Of a stretch of DNA of 62,173 bases, positions 53,422 to 62,173 are shown one piece after another. Every line of letters starts with the position of its first letter. Positions within the stretch are counted from its first letter, which is position 1. The notes beneath the pieces are model-generated. The model had not been told where the DNA came from. It saw only the letters and a list, made by a program, of their open reading frames with translations, and did no database searches. The DNA comes from an uncultured Porphyromonas sp. (lineage in GTDB: Bacteria; Bacteroidota; Bacteroidia; Bacteroidales; Porphyromonadaceae), in assembly GCF_938023125.1 (NCBI RefSeq), contig NZ_CALHDW010000015.1, positions 1 to 62,173 of the forward strand, read 5' to 3'. A program made the translations under genes and the position numbers.

Positions 53422-55812
53422 ATGGAATTTATCAAGATATTCTCTATAGCAAAGGGCGTTATCTCTATTCCCAATTCGTTTTTGGTGAGGTCTCGCCTTC
53501 TCCTCTTTACACTTCTCTTTCTCGCTGTTCCCTCTCTGTTGTGGGCACAAAGAGGGGATAAAACCTCCTCTTTTACCGTTGTAGTAGTGGAGGAGGGAAC
53601 CGAAGATCCTATCCCCGGGGCTTTGGTGCAGCTAGGGGAGCAGCACGCCCTTACAAATGGAGAGGGCAAAGTTGCCTTCCCCTTTCCTCAAAAGGAGCGT
53701 TGCGAGGTGTTGGTTCGTATGGTTGGCTACAATGAGTATAAGAGCATTATTAAGCCGAATGCCAAAGGGCTACATGTACATCTTGCACCTGTACGGCTCG
53801 ATGAAGTGGTGGTCTTGGGCGATAAGCCGCGTAGCGAGTCTACTACCATTGCTGTACGCCTCGGGGAGAATGCTTTGCGTAGTGAGGCCAAGAGTTCTCT
53901 AGCCAAGGTCTTGCAGGAGGTGCCGGGCATGAGTAGTATCAGCAGTGGAGCAACTATCATGAAGCCCGTAATACAGGGGATGCACAGCAGTCGCATCCTT
54001 CTTATAAATAATGGAGTACGGCAAGAAGGTCAGCAATGGGGGGCCGACCATGCTCCTGAGGTGGATATCTCTACGGCAACGAGTGTTGAAGTTATCAAGG
54101 GAGCTGAGTCTATTCGCTATGGGGCAGGAGCCATAGGAGGGGTTATTCTATTGGAGACAGCTCCTCTGCCCAAATGGGGAGATCCTCTGAAGGGGCGACT
54201 CTCACTCTCTGCAACTTCTAACGACCGTGGGGCTGAGGTTAATGGTGATCTCTCGGGGAGCGTAGCGGCTCTTCGGGGATTGACCTGGCGAACGCAAGCC
54301 GCTTATTCGGTAGCCGGAGATTATGAAACAGCAAAGTATGTGCTCAATAATACAGGAGCTAGAGAAGGTAGCTTTACGGGAGTGCTTGGCGTTGATCGTC
54401 CTCGTTTTTCTGCGGATTTATTCGTGAGTTACTATTCTTCTCGACTCGGTATTTTTACGGGTTCGCACATCGGTACTCTCGAAGATCTCTTGGAGCGATT
54501 TGAGTTGGGAGAGCCTCAAGTCTTCGCCCCGCGCAGCTATAAAATTGCAGCTCCCAAGCAAGAGGTACAGCATTGGCTTGTGCGTTTCTCGGGGGTGTAC
54601 AAACTAAAGCAGGGTGGTCTATTGCGGATGCAATATGACTTTCAGAACGATGATCGACAGGAGTTTGAGATACGAGTGGGATCTCTGGCGCATAAACCTG
54701 CTTTGGGGCTTCTACTAGCAAGTCATGGAGCACAAGCTATTTGGGAATCTTCTAAAGAGCAACCCTTGCGTTTTGTCGTTGGCTCTAGTGCTCAATTGCA
54801 ACAGAATAAAACGACCAATACCGGTACAGTGCCCCTTATCCCCAATTACGCCGGTCTTACATTTGGGGGCTATGGCATTACCAAATGGGTGCGCCCCTGT
54901 TACGAGGTAGCTCTTGGGGCTCGTTACGACTATAAGTACCTCAATGCCCTAGGCTATGGGCTCTCGGGCGAGGAGTATGGAGGGGAGCATCACTATAATA
55001 GTCCGTCGTTTTCGCTCTCGGGTCTTGTACGTCCTCTAGAGGGAATTACCTTTTCTTCCAATCTTGGTTTGGCTTGGAGAGCCCCCGATGTCAATGAGCT
55101 CTACAGCAAAGGTTTGCATCACGGAGCGGCAGCGTATGAGGAGGGGGATGCTACTCTGCAGCCGGAGGCTTCTTGGAAGTGGAATAACGAACTTCGCTAT
55201 GCCAACTCTTGGATACATGCCTCTGCAACCGCTTTTTTGCAATCCATTGGCAACTATATTTTTGCAAGCCCCGAGCACGACCCCAATACGGGTGGCATTG
55301 CCGTGAAGGAGTTGGTAGCCGGGGTTTTTCCCATCTTCCGCTATCGACAAGTTGATGCTCGCTTTTGGGGTGGGGATGTGCAACTGAGGTTGCGCCCATT
55401 TGAGGGTTGGGAATATACTTTTGAAGGGCAGTGGATTCGCACTATAGAACGCAAATCTGGGGGATATTTACCCTATATCCCCTCCGATCGCTACCGCCAG
55501 TCTATCCAATGGGAGAGCCACGATCTCTTCCCCCACGACCAACTTTCGTTTGGTCTGGATTGGGTTTTTGTGACAAAACAACGGAGGTTTGATCCCTCAA
55601 TAGACTTCTTACCCACGACGCCTGATGCCTATCATTTATTGGGCGCATCGGCAGAGTATACCCACACTATGAGTCAAGGTAGATCGTGGAAGGTATCGTT
55701 GCGTGCGGAGAATCTGCTCAATGCCCTCTACAAAGAGTACACGAATAGGTTTCGCTACTTTGCCCATGAGAAGGGGCGAGATGTGCAACTTGTCCTAGGT
55801 TACTACTTCTAG
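53422..55812 (+). CDS. TonB-dependent outer-membrane receptor, probably for a metal
   Basis: The 796-residue protein has a long N-terminus, a hydrophobic signal segment (about 26-42, ending LLWAQ), a carboxypeptidase-regulatory-like domain (about 50-120) and a plug (about 130-250, with PVIQGMHSSRILLINNGVR and QQWGADHAPEVD). A 22-strand-type barrel follows, ending in FRYFAHEKGRDVQLVLGYYF. The plug resembles receptors linked to zinc or other metal uptake. Two lipoprotein genes follow at 28 and 21 bases, so they form an operon. It draws energy from ExbB/ExbD and TonB. Confidence 0.88.
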   Translation: MEFIKIFSIAKGVISIPNSFLVRSRLLLFTLLFLAVPSLLWAQRGDKTSSFTVVVVEEGTEDPIPGALVQLGEQHALTNGEGKVAFPFPQKERCEVLVRMVGYNEYKSIIKPNAKGLHVHLAPVRLDEVVVLGDKPRSESTTIAVRLGENALRSEAKSSLAKVLQEVPGMSSISSGATIMKPVIQGMHSSRILLINNGVRQEGQQWGADHAPEVDISTATSVEVIKGAESIRYGAGAIGGVILLETAPLPKWGDPLKGRLSLSATSNDRGAEVNGDLSGSVAALRGLTWRTQAAYSVAGDYETAKYVLNNTGAREGSFTGVLGVDRPRFSADLFVSYYSSRLGIFTGSHIGTLEDLLERFELGEPQVFAPRSYKIAAPKQEVQHWLVRFSGVYKLKQGGLLRMQYDFQNDDRQEFEIRVGSLAHKPALGLLLASHGAQAIWESSKEQPLRFVVGSSAQLQQNKTTNTGTVPLIPNYAGLTFGGYGITKWVRPCYEVALGARYDYKYLNALGYGLSGEEYGGEHHYNSPSFSLSGLVRPLEGITFSSNLGLAWRAPDVNELYSKGLHHGAAAYEEGDATLQPEASWKWNNELRYANSWIHASATAFLQSIGNYIFASPEHDPNTGGIAVKELVAGVFPIFRYRQVDARFWGGDVQLRLRPFEGWEYTFEGQWIRTIERKSGGYLPYIPSDRYRQSIQWESHDLFPHDQLSFGLDWVFVTKQRRFDPSIDFLPTTPDAYHLLGASAEYTHTMSQGRSWKVSLRAENLLNALYKEYTNRFRYFAHEKGRDVQLVLGYYF

Positions 55813-55839
55813 AATAACAAAACAAATAGATATACGACA

Positions 55840-56523
55840 ATGAAAAAACTGCTCTGTACGACTTTCGCTACTGCCCTATTTGTGCTCCTGTTTTCCCTTG
55901 GTTCTTGTGGAAAAATTACCCCGGAGAAGCCGATAAATCAGGCAAAGGAGCGTGGGCATGAGGTGCCCTATAGTACCGATTTTGTCTTTACCCCTTGTGA
56001 GGTGTCAGATACAACGGGCCTCTTTGTGGATAAGATTACGAATAAGGGTGCGTCTTTTACATGGAGTTTCTCCAATGAGAAGGCAAATCATACCCCTCTT
56101 GCACTAAAGCGAGGGCAATGGTATCACTTAGAAATTGTGCTGCGTAATGCCTCCGGCTCCGATATCAATGCTCAATACATTACCCCAGAGCAGGCAGCTC
56201 TACACCAGTTCTTTTTTATAAGTAGAGAGCTTAAAGACGAAGCAAAGAAAACCTATAACACGATACCAAGTACCATTACTTATAAGTATGCCGAGACGCT
56301 ACAACTTGAGGGGAAGCGTAACCCGATTGGGCTAGAGGGTGCCTTCTATGTACATCCCGATGCCACTCCGAATCACTTTTTCTTGAACGTGGTGCTGGTA
56401 CACGTATTGCCTCCCTCGACTAAGATTAACCGAACGACAAACTCTTTTTATCCCTTCGATCAACCTGCTCGCACTATGGGTACACGCGATCTTGAGTTGT
56501 ACATCCCAATAGACCTACAATAA
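55840..56523 (+). CDS. Lipoprotein, receptor partner (unknown family)
   Basis: The 227-residue protein has a lipoprotein signal peptide, with lipobox LGSC placing the lipidated Cys at about residue 23. The remainder looks like a beta-sandwich with few distinctive residues. I do not recognise the family. Between the receptor and a histidine-rich lipoprotein, it may help hand the ligand to the barrel. It is likely a surface or periplasmic outer-membrane lipoprotein. Confidence 0.72.
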   Translation: MKKLLCTTFATALFVLLFSLGSCGKITPEKPINQAKERGHEVPYSTDFVFTPCEVSDTTGLFVDKITNKGASFTWSFSNEKANHTPLALKRGQWYHLEIVLRNASGSDINAQYITPEQAALHQFFFISRELKDEAKKTYNTIPSTITYKYAETLQLEGKRNPIGLEGAFYVHPDATPNHFFLNVVLVHVLPPSTKINRTTNSFYPFDQPARTMGTRDLELYIPIDLQ

Positions 56524-56543
56524 CTAAGTGATAGAAACGCAAT

Positions 56544-57494
56544 ATGAGGAGATCTGTTTTTGCGACTCTTTTATTGTCGGTAGCTTTCTCTCTAGGGATC
56601 TCTAGTTGTAGCAACGATCCTAAGCCCAATATGTCGAGCTTTGTTTTGCCCGATAAGATCAGCATTGAGATGCATTGTGGTCACTTGCATGGGGCAGAGT
56701 TCCATGGGGATCCTTCCTATCTCAATATTGATTTCCCCGACAAGGGGGTACAAAAGATTGATTTCAAACTCAATGCCGATGGCAAGAGCTATAGCATAGC
56801 AGGAGGAAACAACCCCGTCCGTTGGAAGTCGAACGTGATTTGGTCCCTGGAGCTTACTTGCTACGATAAGGAGGGTAAGCGTGTCAATAATATGTTTGTG
56901 AAGGAGGGGGCTGAGGATCTCTTCCAACTCTTCATCACGGTAGACAATATCCGTAAATATATCCCGGGGAGTAAGGTTGAGGGGCCTCTCGTGAATACGA
57001 CTTTCGAAAAGGTGGGAGCGAAGTTTGTCTATCGCGATACTCATCCGGAAGATCGTATGTTCGGGTATCGCCATCCCGGTGAAGACTATAAGGTAGAGCT
57101 CTCTCGTAAGCAGTTGGGACTAAAGGGCTACTTTGATGATCCGGAGTCTCTCAAAGAGAGTAATCCTTTTATCGGGCTCCGTGATAAGCATCTCTCTTAC
57201 GATCTCCACCTCCGTATGGTGCGCTTTGCAACTCCTAAAAAGAAGAAACCCAATGGCTCTTACCGCTCTGCGTATGCTTGGGAGGAGGCTTTTTCTGCAC
57301 TCTCGGTTTTTGAGCTGACGATCCCCATTCGAGTGGTGACAAAGCGCCCCTCTGATGATCCTAAAACGTTGGAGGAATATCTTAATGACCTCGCTGCCGA
57401 GTACGGAATGTCCCGAGAGGATATAGAGGATCTCTATAAAGAATCGTGGGATGTACCTATAGAGGGCGAGGGAGCTGAGAAGTATTATATGTAA
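56544..57494 (+). CDS. Histidine-cluster lipoprotein, probable metal binder
   Basis: The 316-residue protein has a lipobox (ISSC, Cys at about residue 22). Just after the linker it has HCGHLHGAEFHG at about 44-55, four histidines and one cysteine in 12 residues. This could bind zinc, copper or another transition metal. The rest (about 60-250) looks like a beta-rich domain and the C-terminus is acidic. Last gene of the receptor operon; a terminator follows. Confidence 0.75.
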   Translation: MRRSVFATLLLSVAFSLGISSCSNDPKPNMSSFVLPDKISIEMHCGHLHGAEFHGDPSYLNIDFPDKGVQKIDFKLNADGKSYSIAGGNNPVRWKSNVIWSLELTCYDKEGKRVNNMFVKEGAEDLFQLFITVDNIRKYIPGSKVEGPLVNTTFEKVGAKFVYRDTHPEDRMFGYRHPGEDYKVELSRKQLGLKGYFDDPESLKESNPFIGLRDKHLSYDLHLRMVRFATPKKKKPNGSYRSAYAWEEAFSALSVFELTIPIRVVTKRPSDDPKTLEEYLNDLAAEYGMSREDIEDLYKESWDVPIEGEGAEKYYM

Positions 57495-57532
57495 TCTCTT
57501 TCGTGCCCATATGGCATCGTCTAGATTGAGAG

Positions 57533-57586
57533 CCCCTTTACCTTGGAGTAGTTTTTCATACCGCTCTCCAGGGTAAAGGGGTTTTC
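57533..57586 (+). terminator. Terminator of the receptor-lipoprotein operon
   Basis: CCCCTTTACC (57533-57542) and GGTAAAGGGG (57572-57581) form a perfect ten-base stem, with GGAG/CTCC inside, followed by TTTTCT. Confidence 0.85.
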
Positions 57587-57696
57587 TCTAGGCTAACCCT
57601 CAAATTCTTCATCCTTTTCCCTTTTCTGTTTAGGGTATGAGGGAGAGGGCCGTGTAGAGTACTAGCAAGGAATGTCGTACCTTTACATACCGAACA

Positions 57697-58158
57697 ATGA
57701 AGATGAACGAGAATAAAAACCGACCGAGTCTCCTCACAGCCGAGCGATACCACGATATCAGTATGGGGCATCGCGTTGTAGGGCATGAGAGTAAGTGCCG
57801 CCATCTGCATGGGCATAACTACCGTATTCACTTTGTTTGTACAGCCCCGGATCTGGATGCTTTGGGGCGTGTGATAGACTTTGGTGTGATCAAAGAACGC
57901 CTATGTCTCTGGGTAGAGGAGGCTTGGGATCATAAAATGATGCTTTGGCAAGAAGATCCTCTTCTACCTCAATTGAAGGAGATTGCTCCGGAGGATTTGG
58001 TGATAGTGCCCTTTAATCCAACAGCGGAGGCGATGGCTCGTTATTTGGTGGAGGAGGTAGCTCCCCTCAGATTGGAGGGTACGGGTGTTACTTTGGTGGC
58101 TTGTACTATAGAAGAGACAGCCAAGTGCCGCGCGTCTTACCGTCTATTGCCATGCTAG
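57697..58158 (+). CDS. queD: 6-carboxytetrahydropterin synthase QueD-like
   Basis: The 153-residue protein has the zinc histidines in GHRVVGHESKCRHLHGHNY (about 24-42), the catalytic Cys in that segment, and the later T-E motif (IEETAK). It makes 6-carboxy-tetrahydropterin for queuosine and related deazapurines. It overlaps queE by 7 bases. TACCTTTA (57678-57685) lies close upstream of the ATG and might be a -7 element. Confidence 0.9.
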   Translation: MKMNENKNRPSLLTAERYHDISMGHRVVGHESKCRHLHGHNYRIHFVCTAPDLDALGRVIDFGVIKERLCLWVEEAWDHKMMLWQEDPLLPQLKEIAPEDLVIVPFNPTAEAMARYLVEEVAPLRLEGTGVTLVACTIEETAKCRASYRLLPC

Positions 58159-58763
58159 AGGATCTCGAGCTTCCCGTAAACGAGATATTCTATTCCCTAC
58201 AAGGGGAGGGGGCACAGGTTGGCCTTCCGATGGTGTTTATACGTTTGAGTAGTTGCAACCTTCGGTGCAGCTATTGTGATACAGAATTTTTCTCTTTTAC
58301 TCTAATGTCGTTGGGGGCAATCCTTGCCGAACTTGCCTCTTTCCCTACGCACAATATCCTCTGGACAGGGGGAGAGCCTACCCTACATCTTACCGAAGAG
58401 GTAGTCGACTTTTTCCATCAAAAGGGGTATAGGCAGAGCATTGAGACCAATGGAACACGCCCCGTACCCCATGGGATTGACTACATTACTTGTAGTGCTA
58501 AGCCCGAGTCCTTTCCCCATTTGTGGGAGAATTTCCCTCACGGAGTGGATGAGTGGCGTTTCCCCTTTGGAGCATCAGCTCCATTACCTCCGGCAATAGA
58601 GAGCCTTCCGCCGGCACGCACCTACTGCTTAAGTCCTATTTACGAACCGGGAGAAGCAATATTGCAACCCCCTCATGCGTTGGAAGAGTGTATTGAGTAT
58701 ATCAAGCAACACCCTACATGGCGTCTAAGCATACAACTCCACAAAATCATTGGTATTCAGTAG
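58152..58763 (+). CDS. queE: 7-carboxy-7-deazaguanine synthase
   Basis: The 203-residue radical SAM protein has the CX3CX2C cluster (CNLRCSYC), the GGEPTL motif and the conserved N-terminal EIFYSLQGEG. With QueD it leads to preQ0 and queuosine. The ATG at 58152 overlaps the queD stop by 7 bases; the frame also stays open further upstream (to 58101). The 3' end overlaps the porE gene by 46 bases. Confidence 0.93.
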   Translation: MLEDLELPVNEIFYSLQGEGAQVGLPMVFIRLSSCNLRCSYCDTEFFSFTLMSLGAILAELASFPTHNILWTGGEPTLHLTEEVVDFFHQKGYRQSIETNGTRPVPHGIDYITCSAKPESFPHLWENFPHGVDEWRFPFGASAPLPPAIESLPPARTYCLSPIYEPGEAILQPPHALEECIEYIKQHPTWRLSIQLHKIIGIQ

Positions 58764-60793
58764 CTCTTCTTGTTGGAGCTCTCTTTTTCCTTCTCTCGCT
58801 AGGGGGGTGCGCAGCACGTAAAATACGCGAGGCTGAGTATGCACACAAGGCGGGCCGCTACGGAGAGGCTGCCGAGTTGTATCGAGATCTCTATCGTAAG
58901 CAAACCCGCAAAGACAAAGAGAAAAAGGCATTTTTTGCTTTTCGTGCTGCAGAGAATTATCGATTGGCACGCAATGCACAGAGGGCCAAATCCTTTTATA
59001 TCTCTGCACGCTCTTATCAGTATCCGGATTCCATTGTGCTCCTGCGACTCGCAGAGATGGAGCAATGCCTCGGGCGCACTCGGGATGCTCTTGTAAATTA
59101 CGAGGCCTTTTGTGCCCTTTATCCTAATGATTACTTTGCCAATCTGGGGAGAGAGAGTTGCCTCCGAATTGATACTTTGCGAGCAAATCCTCATCACTAT
59201 CAGGTTCGTTTGGCACGCAACTTAAATTCTTCTCGAAGCGACTTCGGGGGAGCGTTTTTACCCGATGGGAGTGCTTTTATTTATTCTTCGGCTCGTAGCA
59301 AAAACCCTGAGATAGAGAATAGTGCCATTACGGGAGAGAAGCCTAATGACCTTTACTATATTCACCAAGATGCTCAAGGTCGATGGTCTCGCCCCGATAG
59401 TATCGCCGGAGGTGTCAATACTTCCAATGACGAGGGGATGCCTGCCATTTCTCCCGAAGGGAATACTCTTTATTATACGATGGCAGAGCATAGCGATCTC
59501 TACGACAAGACGGCCAAGATCTACAAGTCCTCAAAAAGTGGAGAAGGGGGCTGGAGTGCTGGTAAGGAATTGGAGATCTGGAGCGATACGTTGCGCATGG
59601 CGGCCCATCCCGCTCTCTCGGGCTCGGGCGAGAAACTCTACTTCGTGAGCGAGGGAGGGTATGGTGGTAAAGATATTTATTACATCAATGTAGAAGAAAT
59701 TGGGAGCGCCTTGCCTACCAATATAGGTGGGGTAATCAATACACCCGGCAATGAGATCTCTCCCTTTGCTATGGGGGATAGTACACTCTATTTTGCCTCG
59801 GATGGGCACCCCGGTCTAGGCGGTTACGATCTCTATCGAGCTACGTTGCAGCCCTCGGGAGAGTGGCTTTGCGAGCATCTCGGCGCACCTCTTAATTCCC
59901 CTCAAGATGATTATGCCATGAGCCTTAGTCCTAAGCCGGATAAGAGTAATACGAGCGAAGGCTATTTTTCCTCCTCTCGTCAGGATGCATGGGGGCGCCC
60001 CCATCTCTGGGCCTTTACCCAGCCCGCCATTCTTACGAGCCTAGAGGGGTTTGTCTTCGACCGAGATGGAAATCCCATCGCTGGAGCATTTGTGCGAGTT
60101 GTGAGTGAGGCGAATCCCGAGACTCCTCTTGTGGCTACAACCCACGCCGATGGTTACTATTCATTAGATATAGAGGGGGGAACTCGTTATGTGCTACTGG
60201 CAGGTGCCGATAAATACTTACGTGCCTATTCCTATTTTGAGAGCGACGCAGCTACCGAAGATGCCGTTTACACGGTCGATTTTACACTTGCTTCGTCTGT
60301 GGTAAGTGAAGTATTCCAAGATATATTCTATGCCTTCGACAGTGCAGACTTATTGCCGGAGAGCAAGGTGGCTCTAGATCAGATCGCTAAGATACTACAA
60401 GACAATCCCGAGGTCGTAGTTGAGCTTTCGTCTCATGCCGATCGTGTGGGATCCGATGCCTACAACTTGGGCCTTAGTGATAGACGTGCACGTGCTGTGG
60501 TAGAGTATTTAAAGGGAAAAGGAATCCCCGCCGAACAGTTGCACCCGAAGGGGTATGGCAAGTCCCGTCCTAGAGTAATCTCATCGGCCCTTCATGCCCT
60601 TTATCCCCAATTCCCCGAGGGAACAACACTGGACGAAGCATTTGTTACAGCCCTTAGCGAAGAGGATAAGGAGGTAGCAGATGCCCTAAATAGACGCACC
60701 GAATTTATCGTTATAGATCGAGTAAAGGGAGCTCCGGAGTCTTCGGAGAAGATGGAAGAGGAGAATTCCGCTGGAGTCTCCCCCGAGGAGTAA
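58718..60793 (+). CDS. porE: PorE-type lipoprotein of the type IX secretion system
   Basis: The 691-residue lipoprotein has a signal sequence with the lipobox LGGC (Cys31). TPR-like helices (about 36-150), a PD40/WD40-type beta-propeller (about 165-430), a carboxypeptidase-regulatory-like domain (about 440-525) and an OmpA-type peptidoglycan-binding domain (about 535-675, with NLGLSDRRARAVVEYL) follow. This domain order is that of PorE (P. gingivalis PG1058), which ties the T9SS to the cell wall. The overlap with queE (46 bases) points to one transcript. Confidence 0.87.
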   Translation: MASKHTTPQNHWYSVALLVGALFFLLSLGGCAARKIREAEYAHKAGRYGEAAELYRDLYRKQTRKDKEKKAFFAFRAAENYRLARNAQRAKSFYISARSYQYPDSIVLLRLAEMEQCLGRTRDALVNYEAFCALYPNDYFANLGRESCLRIDTLRANPHHYQVRLARNLNSSRSDFGGAFLPDGSAFIYSSARSKNPEIENSAITGEKPNDLYYIHQDAQGRWSRPDSIAGGVNTSNDEGMPAISPEGNTLYYTMAEHSDLYDKTAKIYKSSKSGEGGWSAGKELEIWSDTLRMAAHPALSGSGEKLYFVSEGGYGGKDIYYINVEEIGSALPTNIGGVINTPGNEISPFAMGDSTLYFASDGHPGLGGYDLYRATLQPSGEWLCEHLGAPLNSPQDDYAMSLSPKPDKSNTSEGYFSSSRQDAWGRPHLWAFTQPAILTSLEGFVFDRDGNPIAGAFVRVVSEANPETPLVATTHADGYYSLDIEGGTRYVLLAGADKYLRAYSYFESDAATEDAVYTVDFTLASSVVSEVFQDIFYAFDSADLLPESKVALDQIAKILQDNPEVVVELSSHADRVGSDAYNLGLSDRRARAVVEYLKGKGIPAEQLHPKGYGKSRPRVISSALHALYPQFPEGTTLDEAFVTALSEEDKEVADALNRRTEFIVIDRVKGAPESSEKMEEENSAGVSPEE

Positions 60794-60834
60794 AATCATT
60801 CGCACTAGCTCTCTTTTAAGTCTATTATTTGAAA

Positions 60835-61392
60835 ATGATACAATACAAAGAACTAGAAATCCCAGGAGTTTGGCTCCTTACGCCTCAGGTCTTTGGGGAT
60901 GAGCGTGGATCTTTTACCGAGATTTTACGCTTCCCCGAGTTTGCCGATAAGGTCTCGCCTTGCCCCTTTATTCAAGAAAATGAATCCTTTTCTACGAGAG
61001 GCGTACTACGGGGTCTGCACCTCCAACAAGGCTCGGCTGCTCAAGCGAAACTCGTGAGATGCATCCATGGAGAGGTAATAGATGTGGCTGTAGATCTTCG
61101 ATTGCAGAGCTCAACTTTCGGTCGTCACGTTGCCGTTCGCCTCTCTGGTGCTACCAAAGAGCAACTTTACATTCCTAGAGGGTTTGCCCATGGCTATCTT
61201 GTGGTGAGCGAAGAAGCAATTTTTTCTTACAAGGTAGATAATGGTTATTCCCCTCAAGATGAATGCCATCTTTATCCCTTTGATCCCGAGATTGGAGTTG
61301 ATTGGTTGCAATATGGCGTGCCTAGAGAGCAATTGATCCTTTCTCCCAAAGATTTGGAAGGTACTAGTTTGCAGGAGTATCTTAGGGGATAG
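60835..61392 (+). CDS. rfbC: dTDP-4-dehydrorhamnose 3,5-epimerase
   Basis: The 185-residue protein is a cupin epimerase with the signatures SFTEILRF, GVLRGLHLQ, VDLR--SSTFG and PRGFAHGY. It converts dTDP-4-keto-6-deoxyglucose to dTDP-4-keto-rhamnose for surface glycan. The catalytic His is in GLHLQ. An upstream TTG (60829) is not preferred; ATG 60835 is. The other rhamnose genes are not in this window. Confidence 0.94.
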   Translation: MIQYKELEIPGVWLLTPQVFGDERGSFTEILRFPEFADKVSPCPFIQENESFSTRGVLRGLHLQQGSAAQAKLVRCIHGEVIDVAVDLRLQSSTFGRHVAVRLSGATKEQLYIPRGFAHGYLVVSEEAIFSYKVDNGYSPQDECHLYPFDPEIGVDWLQYGVPREQLILSPKDLEGTSLQEYLRG

Positions 61393-61440
61393 GCCCTTAG
61401 TAGTGGGTTCTTTTTCCTTACATCTTAGGCTTGATGCCAA

Positions 61441-62010
61441 ATGAAAATATACCAGTTTGTTTTTAATAGCGGGGAGCAACTCCTTCATTATTATTATAAA
61501 GGGGAGGCGCTCATCCGTAAAGGATATCCCTTCTTTTTGCCTAACACCTCGTCCGAGGAGTGTTATGTGGCTTATCCCTCATTGCTTGTGCGAATCGGTA
61601 GAACAGGGCGTGAAGTCGCTTCCCGCTTCTCGCATCGTTACATTAATGGACTAGGGGTTGGGTTTGATATTGTGCATCAAAATCGCCTTTGCAACCTAAT
61701 TGCCGCTCGTCTGCCATGGAGCGAGGCTGTAGCTTTTGAGTATGCAGCTGCTGGCATGATCGAAGATCGCTCTTTAGACGAGGGCGAGTTGCAACCAAGC
61801 TACCATCTAGAGTGGAGAGACTGTACGCTGGAGGTGACAGAGACTATGATCCGCAAGGCTGTGGAGAGAATGTCCTACTTAAATATCATCCATGTAGGGG
61901 ATATTTTGCTTGTCCGGCCTCAAATCTTGCAACATCCGGCGCTGCAAGTTGAGCAGAACTACAGTGTGAATGCTCCCGAACTAGGGGAGTATACATTGCG
62001 GGTTAAGTAG
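61441..62010 (+). CDS. Degenerate fumarylacetoacetase-fold protein
   Basis: The 189-residue protein aligns with bacterial FAH-family hydrolases along its length (PFFLP, LLVRIGRTGREV, RFSHRYINGLGVGFDI, LPWSEAVAFEYAA). The metal-binding E-x-E in the strand before VRIG is replaced by Y-P-S, and the catalytic Lys after LPW is a Val. Only the later Asp of GFDI remains. It probably does not hydrolyse acylpyruvates and may be a pseudo-enzyme. It follows rfbC after 48 bases and may share its transcript. Confidence 0.75.
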   Translation: MKIYQFVFNSGEQLLHYYYKGEALIRKGYPFFLPNTSSEECYVAYPSLLVRIGRTGREVASRFSHRYINGLGVGFDIVHQNRLCNLIAARLPWSEAVAFEYAAAGMIEDRSLDEGELQPSYHLEWRDCTLEVTETMIRKAVERMSYLNIIHVGDILLVRPQILQHPALQVEQNYSVNAPELGEYTLRVK

Positions 62011-62173
62011 GTGCTTTTTCTGCCTCGGTCGACTCTTGATTAGAGCTTGTTGAGGAGAAGTTGATACTTTGCACAAGAAAGATTTGCTTCTAAGTTGTTG
62101 ATAAGTAGCGGCATAACATTTCTTAACATCAGAAGATTAGGGATAAATTTGGTCAGGTCAGAATAAAAGTATT

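Overview
The window looks like chromosomal DNA of a Bacteroidota bacterium, most likely Porphyromonas or a close relative. The evidence is of several kinds. Intergenic promoters follow the Bacteroidota pattern (TTG about 19-20 bases before TAnnTTTG). DUF4492 lies directly upstream of cydA and cydB. There is a PorE-type lipoprotein of the type IX secretion system, a viroplasmin-type RNase H, an ExbB/ExbD operon with two exbD genes, and several TonB-dependent receptors. No stable rRNA operon, CRISPR array, phage or complete transposon was found. About 47 protein genes, four tRNAs and a few gene or IS remnants fill the window densely.

Layout: 1-3.4 kb (minus strand) holds a CAT-anticodon tRNA (probably tRNA-Ile2), an asparagine-synthase-like enzyme and a polysaccharide flippase. 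3.5-12.8 kb (plus) holds pheT, a YebC regulator, a TPR protein, RNase H, an unfamiliar ATP-grasp-like protein, a PpiD/SurA-type periplasmic foldase and a YfcE-type phosphodiesterase, then tRNA-Met. 13.4-16.5 kb (minus) is the cytochrome bd oxidase operon. 16.8-24.5 kb (plus) is tRNA-Cys, then yceD-rpmF-fabH-era-der-ispD-recG. 24.6-29.1 kb holds an M23/LysM murein peptidase, the DNA polymerase III delta-prime subunit, a glycosyltransferase and an exported flavodoxin. 29.5-32.2 kb is tRNA-Ser and the ExbB-membrane protein-ExbD-ExbD energising operon. 32.4-38.6 kb is gltX, a coiled-coil protein with zapA, rny and prfC.

The accessory part starts at 38.6 kb. A noticeably AT-rich outer-membrane receptor gene (minus) is framed by 41-bp direct repeats. 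Next to it, divergently, is a three-repeat secreted protein with a T9SS-like C-terminal domain. Housekeeping genes (GT2, prmC, recX, comF) follow at 43.8-46.6 kb. The stretch 46.6-53.35 kb is the most unusual: a 1,911-residue superfamily-1 helicase carrying a transglutaminase-like domain and a Vsr-type nuclease domain. On one side is a truncated gene and a tiny IS30-like remnant; on the other is a broken ISAs1 transposase. An identical 12-mer in inverted orientation lies at both outer edges. This looks like a mobile, defence-type island inserted between comF and a metal-uptake locus.

53.4-57.5 kb encodes a TonB-dependent receptor and two lipoproteins, one with a histidine cluster, and is probably a metal acquisition locus. 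57.7-62 kb holds queD-queE-porE in a tightly overlapping run, rfbC, and a fumarylacetoacetase-fold protein that has lost most catalytic residues.

All calls come from reading motifs and gene order by eye; no database or folding search was run. Starts were moved to internal ATG codons where the longest frame began with an implausible TTG or GTG.
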